From Methanosarcina sp. MTP4 (GTDB lineage: Archaea > Halobacteriota > Methanosarcinia > Methanosarcinales > Methanosarcinaceae): a stretch of DNA of 64,000 nucleotides. The stretch is taken from the NCBI RefSeq assembly GCF_000970045.1, contig NZ_CP009505.1, positions 248,001 through 312,000 of the forward strand, read 5' to 3'. The position numbers were made by a program, and so were the translations under genes. The notes below the pieces were generated by a model that saw nothing but the letters and a program-made list of their open reading frames with translations, did not search any database and was not told the DNA's origin. This document shows positions 7,796-16,918 of this stretch, piece by piece; within the stretch, counting starts at the first letter, position 1; each line of letters opens with the position of its first letter.

Positions 7796-10041
7796 GCTAG
7801 AGCGTTTTCTTCTCCGGAATCCAGGGCAAAAAGGCACGAAGAGCCTGTTTTTTCCGTTAAAGCCCGGGCAAGGTCAAGGTCAGGGTCTGGAGATAGGCAG
7901 AAAATGTGCAGGGAAGCTGAGGGAACTCCAGAGCTTTTTTCCAGGCCTTCGTGCAGCACCCGCACAGCTACGTTCGGGATCCGGGCCAGGTCGGCAAGGG
8001 AATACAGGAAGTCTCTGGCTGCCCGGATCCGGGAAGGGGAGTCTATCAGGGCCGTAAAACTCAGAGACGCTTTCCAGTTGCGTTTAAGCTTGTATGCGGT
8101 AAGCAGAGCCAGGTCCAGGTTTCCAAGGTCCATACTGATTTCCCAGGCGGGCCCCCTGTCTTCGACCCAGAGGTTGATGGAATTTCTCCTCCCAAACCCG
8201 GATTTAGGGTGTTTTGAGAGGAGGAGCACCCCCATCCTGTGCAGGGCCGCATTCCTTATGATCTCCCGGATTTCTTCATCTCGGTCCCGGGATTCGGGAA
8301 GCCTTAAAAAAAGAATCCCCGGGCGGAAAAACGAACCTGTCAAAGCTTCCATGCCTGCGATCAGGTTCTTTCCGAATTCTGCACTCTCTATAAGAGTCCA
8401 GGAAGCGAAAATCCCTTCTTCCTGAAAACCCTGGCTCATTTCAGGAAGCCGGGAGAGGAGAATATCTTCTTTCACTTTCCCTGTCAGGCCCATAAGTTTG
8501 ATCGAACCCTTGGGATACGCAATATTCCTGAGGAAATTAAAGGTTCCCCGGAGGTCCCGGGGGTCTTCTACTGGCACCAGGAGGTTTGCTTTCCAGACCC
8601 TTTCGCCGGGAGGGGCAAGAGAATTTGCCTTTTTTGCCGCCCATTCGGCCAGGGCCACGAAAAGTCCGCTTCGAACGTCTCCGAAGGGGGCTTTCAGTTG
8701 CTTGCGGATAAGGTAGCTGTGGATCAAAAGAACAAGGGTCACTGCAAGGAAGCTGATGCCGGGGTTTACGATGAACATTGTAAAAAGGCAGCCTGCAGCC
8801 CCCAGGAAGGATACTGCCCTGGGGATTTTGAAAAGGGGCCTGAAACTCACCAGGCCCAGGCTCTGTTCGATAAAGACGACCAGGTTGATCATGGCATAGC
8901 TGATAAGGAAAAACATAGCTATCAGGGGAGCCACCGTGTTCAGGGTCCTTAGCATCAGGGCCCCGAGGACTATGGCACCTGTAAATACCATGGCGTTTCT
9001 GGGTTCACCCCGGTCGGTTTTTTTGGAAAACCATTCACTTTTTGGCAAGATTCCATGCGCTCCAAGGGCCTGTAAGATTCTCGGCGCGCCCACGATGGAG
9101 GAGAGGGCTGAAGAGAAAGTTGCTCCGAGGAGCCCTGCAAGTACAAGGGGGCCGGATACCGCTCTTTCGATCAGCAGAGTATAGTCGCTTACAAGCTCAT
9201 CTGGACTGGCTGAGCGGGCAAACCAGTAAGCCAGGAGAAGATAGATGCAGAGACTTATGCCTATGGCACTCAGGGTACCTACAGGAATGCTTTTCCTGGG
9301 ATTCTTGAGTTCCCCTGACATATTGGCACCAGCCATTATCCCGGTGGCAGCAGGGAAAAATACAGCAAACACCCCCCAGAACCCAATCCCGGAAAACCCG
9401 GATTCTGGCGTGCCGGGGAAGTTGCCCCACCACTGTATGGGTTCAGGAGGGGAACCGAACCCTGCCCAGAAAATGGATATCAAGGAAGCTGCAATCACGG
9501 CAAGGATGATGTACTGGATCCGAAAAGCGAGGCTGGCACTGATATAGGCGATTACGAAAAGCAGGGCAAAGGCTGCCAGGTCAACTAAAAGGGCAGGATG
9601 CTCCGGAAAGACCCACCTCCAGCCCGCCCGGAACCCGAAAATGTACATGGCAACGGCCAGGGCCTGGGAAAGGTAGAGGGGAATTCCGATACTTCCCCCA
9701 ACCTCAAGTCCCAGGGACTGGGAAATTATGGAATAAGCTCCTCCGGCTCCTATACGGATATTTGTGGTAACCGAAGCAAGAGAAAGCCCTGTAAAGGCAG
9801 TAATACTAAAAGCAATCAGGATGATCAGCCAGGCTCCGAGAAGCCCTGCATTTCCTACAACCCAGCCTTCTCGCAGGTACATGATAACCCCAAGGATGGT
9901 AAGCAGGGTGGGGACAAAGACGCCATCGAATGTCCCAAAGCGCCTGACCTTTGTCTTTTGCTCCTTCATCTGTTCCTGGAGGCTCTTTGCACCCTCCCCG
10001 GCTTCCAGCGTTTCATCCTCCAAACGTCCAACCTCTCTCAA
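7792..10041 (-). CDS. Cation-chloride cotransporter-family (APC/SLC12-like) permease
   Basis: A 749-aa membrane protein. After a short charged N terminus, about twelve hydrophobic spans (roughly residues 35-470) show the APC fold signature: FGTFDGVFVPTLLTILGVIM in span 1 and the IGAGGAYS and FFPAATGIMAGANMSGELKN segments typical of SLC12 cation-chloride cotransporters. A C-terminal cytosolic domain of about 260 residues with USP-like alternating strands and helices follows. A Methanosarcina acetivorans protein of this architecture (MaCCC) is known, and this is likely its homologue; its ions cannot be read from sequence. The frame opens at TTG 10041 without a good ribosome-binding site, and ATG at about residue 25 is an alternative. 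Two micro-ORFs lie upstream on the same strand. Confidence 0.85.
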   Translation of the reverse strand: MREVGRLEDETLEAGEGAKSLQEQMKEQKTKVRRFGTFDGVFVPTLLTILGVIMYLREGWVVGNAGLLGAWLIILIAFSITAFTGLSLASVTTNIRIGAGGAYSIISQSLGLEVGGSIGIPLYLSQALAVAMYIFGFRAGWRWVFPEHPALLVDLAAFALLFVIAYISASLAFRIQYIILAVIAASLISIFWAGFGSPPEPIQWWGNFPGTPESGFSGIGFWGVFAVFFPAATGIMAGANMSGELKNPRKSIPVGTLSAIGISLCIYLLLAYWFARSASPDELVSDYTLLIERAVSGPLVLAGLLGATFSSALSSIVGAPRILQALGAHGILPKSEWFSKKTDRGEPRNAMVFTGAIVLGALMLRTLNTVAPLIAMFFLISYAMINLVVFIEQSLGLVSFRPLFKIPRAVSFLGAAGCLFTMFIVNPGISFLAVTLVLLIHSYLIRKQLKAPFGDVRSGLFVALAEWAAKKANSLAPPGERVWKANLLVPVEDPRDLRGTFNFLRNIAYPKGSIKLMGLTGKVKEDILLSRLPEMSQGFQEEGIFASWTLIESAEFGKNLIAGMEALTGSFFRPGILFLRLPESRDRDEEIREIIRNAALHRMGVLLLSKHPKSGFGRRNSINLWVEDRGPAWEISMDLGNLDLALLTAYKLKRNWKASLSFTALIDSPSRIRAARDFLYSLADLARIPNVAVRVLHEGLEKSSGVPSASLHIFCLSPDPDLDLARALTEKTGSSCLFALDSGEENALA

Positions 10042-10191
10042 AATCCACAGGGCCTTTACAACCTTCCCTAAGGGTCACCTCAAGTCTTCGGACCTGACTA
10101 ATCGTTCTGTAAAACCGGTCTGTATAAGCTTCTCGTTAGCCAGAAACCCGCACATCCCCACATAAAAGTATGGTGGTGCTACTAAAAAGCA

Positions 10192-10207
10192 ATATCTTAT
10201 AAAAAAG
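10192..10207 (-). promoter_or_regulatory. Candidate TATA box for the cotransporter-like gene
   Basis: On the minus strand this reads as an AT-rich TTTTTTATAAGATATT element about 150 nt before the permease start and downstream of the second micro-ORF. It could give the permease its own transcript with a long leader. Confidence 0.35.
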
Positions 10208-10272
10208 TAAAAAGCAGTATCTTAAAGGCTTATCCAGGTTCTGGGTATTTCAGATATTCAGTAAGTATTCGT

Positions 10273-10359
10273 TCACGTCATGATAAGCACAAAGACGAGC
10301 AAGAGCCCCAGTGGCAAAAACTCAAGGACTGTGAGTAAGGACTTCAATTTAACAGACAT
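10273..10359 (-). CDS. 28-aa single-span membrane peptide (micro-ORF)
   Basis: ATG at 10359 lies 7 nt after a strong GGGGAGG ribosome-binding site and opens a 28-codon frame ending in TGA. The peptide has a short basic N terminus (MSVKLKSLL) and then one hydrophobic helix (EFLPLGLLLVFVLIM), the layout of a small membrane subunit. It is too short for usual gene calling. It follows another micro-ORF (10454-10558) of the same character and precedes the cotransporter-like permease on the same strand, so a regulatory or stabilising role for that transporter is possible. No homologue is recognised; the size resembles KdpF-type peptides, but sequence similarity to KdpF is not apparent. Confidence 0.5.
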   Translation of the reverse strand: MSVKLKSLLTVLEFLPLGLLLVFVLIMT

Positions 10360-10453
10360 GTCCGAAACCTCCCCTTTTCTACTTCAAACCCTGCGAAAAT
10401 AAACCTGCTAACTCTAAAAACTAAGTTTTCGAGAACCTCAATCTTCCATAGAT

Positions 10454-10558
10454 TTAACCATGGGAAAGGATGAAAACAAAAACCAGGGCCATACCACAAA
10501 GTAGCAACGCCACTAAAGCCATCCATAAATTCAGCCATTTCGAAGAATCCTCCGCCAT
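10454..10558 (-). CDS. 34-aa single-span membrane peptide (micro-ORF)
   Basis: ATG at 10558 follows an AGGGGG site and opens a 34-codon frame ending in TAA. The peptide begins with a short charged stretch (MAEDSSKW) and continues with one long hydrophobic helix (LWMALVALLLCGMALVFVFI) and a tiny polar tail. A TATA-like element lies roughly 40 nt upstream on the minus strand. Together with the 28-aa peptide at 10273-10359 it forms a pair of small membrane proteins upstream of the permease gene. Start signal, hydrophobic profile and pairing support a real gene; no family is recognised. Confidence 0.5.
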   Translation of the reverse strand: MAEDSSKWLNLWMALVALLLCGMALVFVFILSHG

Positions 10559-11418
10559 TCCCAAAATCCCCCTATCTTAATTTGGAGGGTATGAATTTAA
10601 AAATGTAAGAACTAATTTTCAGAAACAGGGTTAATTTTGAAAATCCCCTACATCCACTGCAACTTTGTAATGGCGCTGGGTATGATCGGAAGATGGAGAT
10701 GAGGCAGAGGGGAGTATTAATCCCTTCATATGTGAAAACCAGAAAAAATATCACGAAAGGAATCCGGGCTTTGAACACTAATTTTTCCTGAATAAAAAGA
10801 GGTTTTGACGGGAAAACTGATTTAATTTTTCCAGAGGAAATAAGGGGGTTCATATTGAATTTTTGGGAGAAATCCTTTTTTATATTTATTCTCTTTTGCT
10901 TCATCTCAATAACAAATTTCTCCCTCTATCGGAAGTAAGGCTTGGGTCCCGACTACAAGACCTTCTGACATTTAAGCGTTCGAGATCTTCTGACATTTAA
11001 GCGGTTTAAAACAGCAACCATACAACAGTGAACCATCAAAATCTTTTAATAAACCTTTATCTTCCTATTAATATCTTGTATGTCTCCGGAATTCTACTGC
11101 AGGATTTCCATGCCTGGTGTTCTTGCCTTATGTCCATTCCTTATGTCCATCCCTTATGCCCATGCCTGGTTTCATTATTCGGTGCTTTACTTGATGCTCA
11201 TGCTTCTGTTCCCTTACCTTGTGCTCTTTGATTTCCATGTCCGGTATCCTTGCTTGACGCCTTTGCCGTCCCAAAAGTTATTCCCTTGTTAGGCGTCTAT
11301 ATAGGAGAGGGTAAAGAATAAAGGAAAAACTTAAAAATGTCTTGCATTGAAAGTACTTTAGTAAGGAATTTTAATTAGCCTCAAAAATACCCTTCCACAA
11401 AACTTTCTCTTATTCGGA
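10559..11418. other. Intergenic region, no convincing gene
   Basis: AT-rich sequence between the micro-ORFs and galU. A 110-codon minus-strand frame at 10572-10904 has an odd Phe/Ser/Lys-rich composition and no family resemblance, and I do not call it. A short direct repeat (CTTCTGACATTTAAGCG) occurs twice near 10963-11004, and 11120-11215 contains loosely repeated CTTATGTCCAT/CCATGCC words. Confidence 0.5.
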
Positions 11419-12309
11419 GTGTCAGTCTTGAATGTCAAAAAAGCAATAATCCCCGCAGCCGGCCTTGGAACCCGTTTCCTGCCTGCAACGAAGTCCATGC
11501 CAAAGGAAATGCTTCCTATCATCGATACGCCTGTTTTCCAGTACGTGGTAGAAGAAGCCATCGAATCCGGAATCGAAGACATAATCATTATTACGGGCCG
11601 CGGTAAGAGGGCGATTGAAGATTACTTTGACGACTCTCCCGAACTCGAGATGCACCTTGCAAAAAAACACAATACCGACCTTCTCAAACTTGTTCGGGAC
11701 ATCTCCTCCCTTGTGGACATCCACTACATCCGCCAGAAAGAGCCCCTGGGGCTTGGGGACGCCATCCTGAGAGCGGAAAAGCATATAGGAAATGAGCCTT
11801 TTGCAGTGCTTCTGGGCGATGACATTATTGTCAACGACAAGCCCTGCACCGCCCAGCTAATTGAAAACTTTGATAAGTACGGGCGCTCCACGATAGCCGT
11901 GGAAGAGGTGCCCTATGAAAAGTTGAGCAGTTATGGGATAATCAAAGGCAAGCTTTTCGATGACTCTCTCTACGTTCTGGAAGACATTGTGGAAAAACCT
12001 GCCCCAGAAGACGCCCCCTCAAACATCGGGGCAATCGGGCGCTACGTCTTCACCCCCGAGATCTTCGACTGCATCAAAGCAGCAGGAAAAGGCGTAGGAA
12101 ATGAGATCCAGCTAACGGACGGGATCAGGCTCCTTAACGAGTCCCAGACCATCTATGCATACGAGTTCAAAGGGACGCGCTATGATACCGGGGACAAACT
12201 CGGCTACGTAAAGGCAATCGTGGACTTCGCCCTGCGGAACGATTCCCTTCGTGACGACGTGCTCGAATACCTCAAATTAGTTACTGCTTCGGAAACCTCT
12301 CTGGAATGA
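11419..12309 (+). CDS. galU: UTP-glucose-1-phosphate uridylyltransferase
   Basis: A 296-aa sugar nucleotidyltransferase that makes UDP-glucose from glucose-1-phosphate and UTP. The N-terminal nucleotide-binding motif AAGLGTRFLPATKSMPKEM is complete; LLGDDIIV carries the metal/nucleotide-binding Asp pair, and the VEKP and GTRYDTGDK motifs are typical of GalU. Length is normal for the family. The start is GTG at 11419 behind CGGAG. The product feeds the divergent ugd gene just downstream (UDP-glucose to UDP-glucuronate), so this is the entry point of the nucleotide-sugar cluster, probably for glycan decoration of the envelope. Confidence 0.95.
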   Translation: MSVLNVKKAIIPAAGLGTRFLPATKSMPKEMLPIIDTPVFQYVVEEAIESGIEDIIIITGRGKRAIEDYFDDSPELEMHLAKKHNTDLLKLVRDISSLVDIHYIRQKEPLGLGDAILRAEKHIGNEPFAVLLGDDIIVNDKPCTAQLIENFDKYGRSTIAVEEVPYEKLSSYGIIKGKLFDDSLYVLEDIVEKPAPEDAPSNIGAIGRYVFTPEIFDCIKAAGKGVGNEIQLTDGIRLLNESQTIYAYEFKGTRYDTGDKLGYVKAIVDFALRNDSLRDDVLEYLKLVTASETSLE

Positions 12310-12328
12310 ATAAACAGGGATTGAGGAA

Positions 12329-12412
12329 GAATTACGAGAGTGGAAGAATCAAGATAGTCAGAATTACGAGAGTGGAAGAATCAAGATAGTCAGAATTACG
12401 AGAGTGGAAGAG
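12329..12412. repeat. 32-bp tandem repeat, 2.6 copies
   Basis: The unit starting GAATTACGAGAGTGGAAGAA recurs at 12329, 12361 and (partly) 12393 in the short space between the converging galU and ugd genes. Confidence 0.95.
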
Positions 12413-12490
12413 GGTTCTATAATAAGACTCTGAATAACTACTCATAAGGAACATTTACGAAAAGTTTAAGAAGGGTTATATGCCGGGATT

Positions 12491-13774
12491 TCACCAGCAG
12501 AGCCCTTCGTAATCAAGCCCTTTTGCCCTGATTATCCTTCTTCCGTCAATCACTATTTTTTCTTTCATATCTTCGAACTCGGCGTCCAGCTCTTTGAACT
12601 CTTCCCATTCCGTCATCACCAGGCAGGCGTCGGCATCCTTCAGGGCTTCAGCTGCGCTTTTGCAGTACTCTATTGTCGGGAAGACCCTTTTCATGCTCCC
12701 GGCAGCCATGGGGTCGTAGGCAAAAATCCTTGCTCCGAGCCTCAGGAGCTCGGCGATGATCGGGATAGCTCTTGATTCCCGGATGTCGTCGGTGTCGTTT
12801 TTAAAGGCCAGGCCCAGGACTGCGACCTTTTTGCCTTTCAGGTCCCCTGCTTTCCTTTCCAGGATTTCGGTCATCAGGAGGGGCTGCTTTTCGTTTACCG
12901 CGATCACGGATTCCAGGAGCAAGGGCTCGTACCCTATATCCTTTGCTTTCCCTATCAGGGCTTTTACGTCCTTGGGGAAGCAGGACCCTCCGAAACCGGC
13001 TCCGGAGTTCAGGAAATTCGGGGAAATCCGAAAGTCCTTCCCGACTGCCTGCATGACCTCATAGGTGTCGATCCCGAGCTTCTTGCAGATGTTCCCGATT
13101 TCGTTGGCAAAGGAGATCTTGGTTGCCAGGAAGGAGTTGTTTGCGTACTTGATCATTTCCGCAGTCCGGGGAATGGTGTGGGTGACCTCGCAGTCGAAGC
13201 CCCGGTAAAGTTCGGAAACCAGGTCCCCTGCCCTCCGGTCATTTGCCCCGACAACGATCTTGTCCGGGTGCATGAAATCGTAAACCGCCTTTCCTTCCCG
13301 CAGGAACTCGGGGTTCATTGCAACTCCGAAGTCCTTTCCTGCCTTTTTCCCGGATTTTTCTTCCAGGATAGGCAGGACGACTTTTTCCGTAGTTTCGGGC
13401 ACCACCGTGCTCTTTACCACAACCACATGGTAGCCTTCCTTCTTTGCCAGGGCTTCCCCGATACTCCCTGCGGCTGCCCGGACTATTGAAAGGTCGATGC
13501 TCCCGTCTTCCCCTGACGGGGTCCCGACGCAGATAAACGAAATTTCCGTATCCTGGACAGCAAACACCGAGTCCGTGGTAGCTATGAGCCTTTTTCCTGC
13601 GTATTTCCCTAAAAGTTCTTCGAGCCCCTCTTCGTAGATCGGGGGGACCCCCTTATTTATCTGCTCCACCTTTTTCTCGTCGATATCCACGCAGACCACT
13701 TCGTGCCCCACGTCGGCAAAACATGCAGCTGTGACCGAGCCCACGTACCCTGAACCTATGACCGAAACTTTCAT
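12491..13774 (-). CDS. UDP-glucose 6-dehydrogenase
   Basis: A 427-aa NAD-dependent enzyme that oxidises UDP-glucose to UDP-glucuronate. The N-terminal Rossmann motif GSGYVGSVTAACFADVGHE, the middle domain with the catalytic-cysteine motif GGSCFPKD at about residue 250, and the C-terminal UDP-binding Rossmann domain with AFKNDTDDIRESRA are all in place; length is normal for the UDPGDH family. The ATG at 13774 follows GAGGC. It converges with galU, whose product it should use. The family also includes UDP-ManNAc dehydrogenases, but the sequence looks like the UDP-glucose branch, unlike the 14310-15749 paralogue. Confidence 0.93.
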   Translation of the reverse strand: MKVSVIGSGYVGSVTAACFADVGHEVVCVDIDEKKVEQINKGVPPIYEEGLEELLGKYAGKRLIATTDSVFAVQDTEISFICVGTPSGEDGSIDLSIVRAAAGSIGEALAKKEGYHVVVVKSTVVPETTEKVVLPILEEKSGKKAGKDFGVAMNPEFLREGKAVYDFMHPDKIVVGANDRRAGDLVSELYRGFDCEVTHTIPRTAEMIKYANNSFLATKISFANEIGNICKKLGIDTYEVMQAVGKDFRISPNFLNSGAGFGGSCFPKDVKALIGKAKDIGYEPLLLESVIAVNEKQPLLMTEILERKAGDLKGKKVAVLGLAFKNDTDDIRESRAIPIIAELLRLGARIFAYDPMAAGSMKRVFPTIEYCKSAAEALKDADACLVMTEWEEFKELDAEFEDMKEKIVIDGRRIIRAKGLDYEGLCW

Positions 13775-14309
13775 TGATTGTGCCTCTTTTTGTCCGAAAG
13801 TAGTGATGTATTTGAAAACCTTTTTCCACGTTTTTGTTGCGTTCTTTGTTACTTATCCTGTTACGTGTTTTGCTTTTACCTGCATTTAGGCTTCTTTTCA
13901 TATGAATGTTTTATCGGGTATCCCTGTTTCCCGAAATTCGAAAATAGCTTATTAGTCGCATGGTTACGTTAATCGTATTGCTATAATAATCGCATAGTTA
14001 CATTGATCACCTTTAAATTCTTTACTCTCTCAAATCTCAGGATTTTCTTTATTTCAGCTGGGTCAGAGGTTCCCATGTATACTGCAGAATGCTCTTTTTT
14101 ACCGGGTTTTCAACGGAATAATACATCTAAACGTGTAAATACTGGCTTGAAAACGGAAAAAAAGAACGTTCCGGGCTCTTTTCAAAGGAGCATTTCAAAG
14201 GAACATTTCAAAGGAACATTTTTTTAAAAAAGAGGTTAGCTGCTATTGCAGCTGAGTTCGGGTTGATAAGACTGCTGGACTTTTTTTGTGTGCAGTTCAC
14301 TCTTGCATT
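13775..14309. other. Intergenic region with a 14-bp repeat, no gene seen
   Basis: AT-rich spacer between two minus-strand dehydrogenase genes. At 14180-14221 the word TTTCAAAGGAACAT is repeated three times. Around 13950-14010 two similar CGCATGGTTAC/CGCATAGTTAC words occur. No RNA or ORF could be supported; the region should contain the promoter for ugd. Confidence 0.5.
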
Positions 14310-15749
14310 TCACTTTATATTGTGTCTGTTTTTGTCCCCTCTTCCAATTCCTCTGTACACGAAGCCGGCTTCAATAAAACTGTCAGGGTCCGCCACGTTT
14401 CTCCCGTCCACAAGTACGGGGTGCTCCTTTCCCATAAGCTCTCCAAGCTCGCCGGGTCCGAGACTGAAATATGCACTGTGCCCTGTCAGGATTACGGCTG
14501 CATCGGCATTTCTCAGGACTTCTTTCCGTTCCTCCGAAATCTCAAGTCCCGGATAGTCCCGGACATAGGGATCATGCACCGCCACTTTTGCTCCTGCCTT
14601 CCGGCAGAGTTCCCTGAAGGGTTCGGAAGGCGTGTTCCTGGCATCGTCCGAGTCCCTGATAAAAGCCCAGCCTAGCATTGCAATCTTTGACCCTTCCACC
14701 TTTTTCCCCACCCTCTCAAGGGCAGAGGCGGTCAGGTTGTACATGTGCACCGGCATAAAGTCGTTAACTTTCCGCGCAAGCACGTAGATCGAGTCGGAAG
14801 CTTCGGGATAGTCCAGGGGGTTTCCTGCAAGTTTGACCCCCCTTTCCAGGTGGTAGGTATCTTTGGTGAGGCAGTGCCCTCCGACTCCTGCTCCCGGCCA
14901 GAGGACTGCCCTTGTGATCCCTTCTCCTTTAAGGCTGTCCACTCCTGCCCGGACATCGTAGACATTGATGCCCATGGCCTCGCAGTAGAGGGCAAGCTGG
15001 TTGACAGCCGCAATCTGCAGGTCCCTGAAGGTGTTTTCCGTAGTTTTCGTAACCTCGGCTGCAGTCGCGGACATCGGGATTACTTTTCCTTCCGTAAGTA
15101 CAGGGGTGTAGAGTTCCATTGCCCGCTCTTTGCTGGCTTCGTCGATGCCCCCGACAATCCGGTCGTGCTCACGGATGTTTTTCAGGAGCCTGCCTACCAT
15201 CACCCTCTCCGGGGCATGGGCAAGGGCGAAGTCTTCCCCGGCTTTTAAACCTGATTCCTCTTCAAGGACCTGCTTTGCCATGCCTTCGGTTGTGCCCGGG
15301 GTGATGGTGGATTCCAGGACCACGAGCATGCCTGGCTTTAAGTATCTCCCAACGTTCCGGATGCCTTCGGAAAGGGCGGAAAAGTCCGGTTCGAGGTCTT
15401 TGGAGTTTGCAAAAGGCGTCTGGATTGCCAGGGTTACGGCATCGAGTTCGGATATTCTGGAAAAGTCCGGGGTGCATTCGAACTTCCCGGTGGAAACTAC
15501 CTTCCTTATGAGAGCTTCGAGCCCCGGCTCCTCGCCTTTTAGTGGGCTTTCTCCCCGGTTTAACATCTCTATCTTGTGTCCCGAGGTCCTTGAGTTGCGC
15601 TGGAACCCGAGTACCCTGTCAAAACAGGGGGCATCCGCAAACAGTACTGCTGCAGGAATTCCCACGTATCCCATTCCTATTACCCCGATCTTTTTGATGG
15701 GGCCCCTTTTTTCCAGAAGAGTCCGGAGTTTGCTGAAGGACGAATTCAT
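14310..15749 (-). CDS. Nucleotide-sugar dehydrogenase, UDP-ManNAcA (WecC) type
   Basis: A 479-aa enzyme of the UDP-glucose/GDP-mannose dehydrogenase family, expected to oxidise C6 of a UDP-N-acetylhexosamine (UDP-ManNAc or a 3-acetamido derivative) with NAD. Seen: Rossmann motif GVIGMGYVGIPAAVLFAD near residue 20, catalytic-cysteine motif GVGGHCLTKD in the middle, and C-terminal domain motif GWAFIRDSDDARNTPS. The N-terminal segment is longer than in ugd and the HAPERVM motif fits the WecC/WbpA branch. I start at ATG 15749; the frame opens upstream at 15806. It is the last gene of a minus-strand run with the oxidoreductase, aminotransferase and an acetyltransferase relic, the classic diacetamido-uronic-acid set. 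Confidence 0.88.
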   Translation of the reverse strand: MNSSFSKLRTLLEKRGPIKKIGVIGMGYVGIPAAVLFADAPCFDRVLGFQRNSRTSGHKIEMLNRGESPLKGEEPGLEALIRKVVSTGKFECTPDFSRISELDAVTLAIQTPFANSKDLEPDFSALSEGIRNVGRYLKPGMLVVLESTITPGTTEGMAKQVLEEESGLKAGEDFALAHAPERVMVGRLLKNIREHDRIVGGIDEASKERAMELYTPVLTEGKVIPMSATAAEVTKTTENTFRDLQIAAVNQLALYCEAMGINVYDVRAGVDSLKGEGITRAVLWPGAGVGGHCLTKDTYHLERGVKLAGNPLDYPEASDSIYVLARKVNDFMPVHMYNLTASALERVGKKVEGSKIAMLGWAFIRDSDDARNTPSEPFRELCRKAGAKVAVHDPYVRDYPGLEISEERKEVLRNADAAVILTGHSAYFSLGPGELGELMGKEHPVLVDGRNVADPDSFIEAGFVYRGIGRGDKNRHNIK

Positions 15750-15882
15750 GTGATCACTTTCGTTTATTGCGGGTTTTTCAGGATTTCGGTTTTTTTCAGG
15801 TCTCACCCTTTCTTTTTGTTTTTCAGGCCTGCACCATTCTTTTTGGGTTTTCAGATCCCCATCTTTTCAGATCCCTATCTTT

Positions 15883-16818
15883 TCAAATTTCTATCATTTT
15901 TTCTTCTCTGTATGAGCGGATTGCGGCCATTGCCACTTCAAGGGCGTGTTTCCCTTCCTCTCCCGAAGGTTTCGGGCAGGTCCCCTCCCTGGCACAGTGG
16001 ACGAAGTGGGAAAGTTCATTTTTCAGGGGTTCGGCTTTTTCAACCCTGGCTTTCCGGATCCAGCCGTTGTCGTGCATTTCCACGCTCTGCTCCAGGTAAT
16101 CGAGATAAGCCACCCCTTTCAGCCCAACTGCCGTGAGTTTTCGTATCTTGTGCGGGGTGAGCCAGTTTGTTTCTACGAGCCCCGAGTACTCATGATTCAG
16201 GCGCAGGTGGATGGAAGCGTGGTCCTCAAATGAATGGATATCCGAACCTGCCACGGCATAGACCTGGTTTACCTTCATCCCGTATAGGTAGGAGATGATG
16301 TCAATATCATGAACCCCTATATCCAGGATCACTCCTACGTCCCGGATCCTGGGGTTGTACGGCCCGACCCTGCGGGTTGAGACGGAAACAACTTTCCCGA
16401 GGGTCCCGGAGTCTATGAGCTCCTTTAATTTCTGGACCGCAGGGTTGAACCTCTCGATATGCCCCACCATCAGGTGCCTGTCATATTCCTCTGCCGATTC
16501 GATCATGGAACTTGCGTTTTCAATGCTGTCGGCAATGGGTTTTTCCACAAGCACGTCCACCCCTGCCTGCAGTGCATCGAGGACTATAGGGTAGTGCAGG
16601 GTGGTAGGGGCTGCAATGCTTACCGCATCAAGCCCCAGCTTTTCAAACATTTTAGTATGGTTTGTAAAAGGTTTTGTTTCGTATCTGACTGCCAGTTCCC
16701 TTGCTCTGGAAGCGTTCGGGTCGGAAATCCCGAGCAGCTTTACGTCCTCCATCTCACTGTAGATCCGGACATGGTTTTCCCCCATGTACCCTGTTCCGAT
16801 GACTCCTACGCGTATCAA
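15883..16818 (-). CDS. UDP-GlcNAc(A) 3-dehydrogenase-type Gfo/Idh/MocA oxidoreductase
   Basis: A 311-aa NAD-dependent oxidoreductase. The N-terminal Rossmann motif GVIGTGYMGENHVRIYSE, the AAPTTLH segment and the essential EKPIA motif (about residue 95) identify the Gfo/Idh/MocA family; the context (aminotransferase just upstream, WecC-type dehydrogenase downstream) points to the WlbA/WbpB-like enzyme that makes a 3-keto sugar for transamination. Start is TTG at 16818, well placed behind a GGGGGGTAA site. Likely role: step 2 of UDP-2,3-diacetamido-sugar synthesis for surface or N-linked glycans. Confidence 0.85.
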   Translation of the reverse strand: MIRVGVIGTGYMGENHVRIYSEMEDVKLLGISDPNASRARELAVRYETKPFTNHTKMFEKLGLDAVSIAAPTTLHYPIVLDALQAGVDVLVEKPIADSIENASSMIESAEEYDRHLMVGHIERFNPAVQKLKELIDSGTLGKVVSVSTRRVGPYNPRIRDVGVILDIGVHDIDIISYLYGMKVNQVYAVAGSDIHSFEDHASIHLRLNHEYSGLVETNWLTPHKIRKLTAVGLKGVAYLDYLEQSVEMHDNGWIRKARVEKAEPLKNELSHFVHCAREGTCPKPSGEEGKHALEVAMAAIRSYREEKMIEI

Positions 16819-16918
16819 CGCTTTTTACCCCCCTAATTATTTTTCTATTATGTGGGTTTCCCGCATATTTTAGCGGGCTTCCCTTAATATGAAAATCCGA
16901 ATTCCCTAAATCCGGTTT

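Noticed and set aside
7523-7837. N-terminal extension of the DUF1847 protein with YRIMFFGVFS repeats
   Set aside because: It is the product of the 30-bp tandem array; a clear AAGGAG site marks the internal ATG at 7522.
10572-10904. 110-codon minus-strand ORF
   Set aside because: Atypical composition, no ribosome-binding site, no recognisable domain; overlaps the signals of the 34-aa micro-ORF.
11028-11292. Overlapping ORFs rich in Pro/Cys/Leu upstream of galU
   Set aside because: They arise from loosely repeated CTTATGTCCAT words and lack any start signal.
15130-15753. 207-codon plus-strand ORF opposite the WecC-type gene
   Set aside because: It is an antisense shadow of a well-supported gene; many such long shadows occur because of the codon bias.
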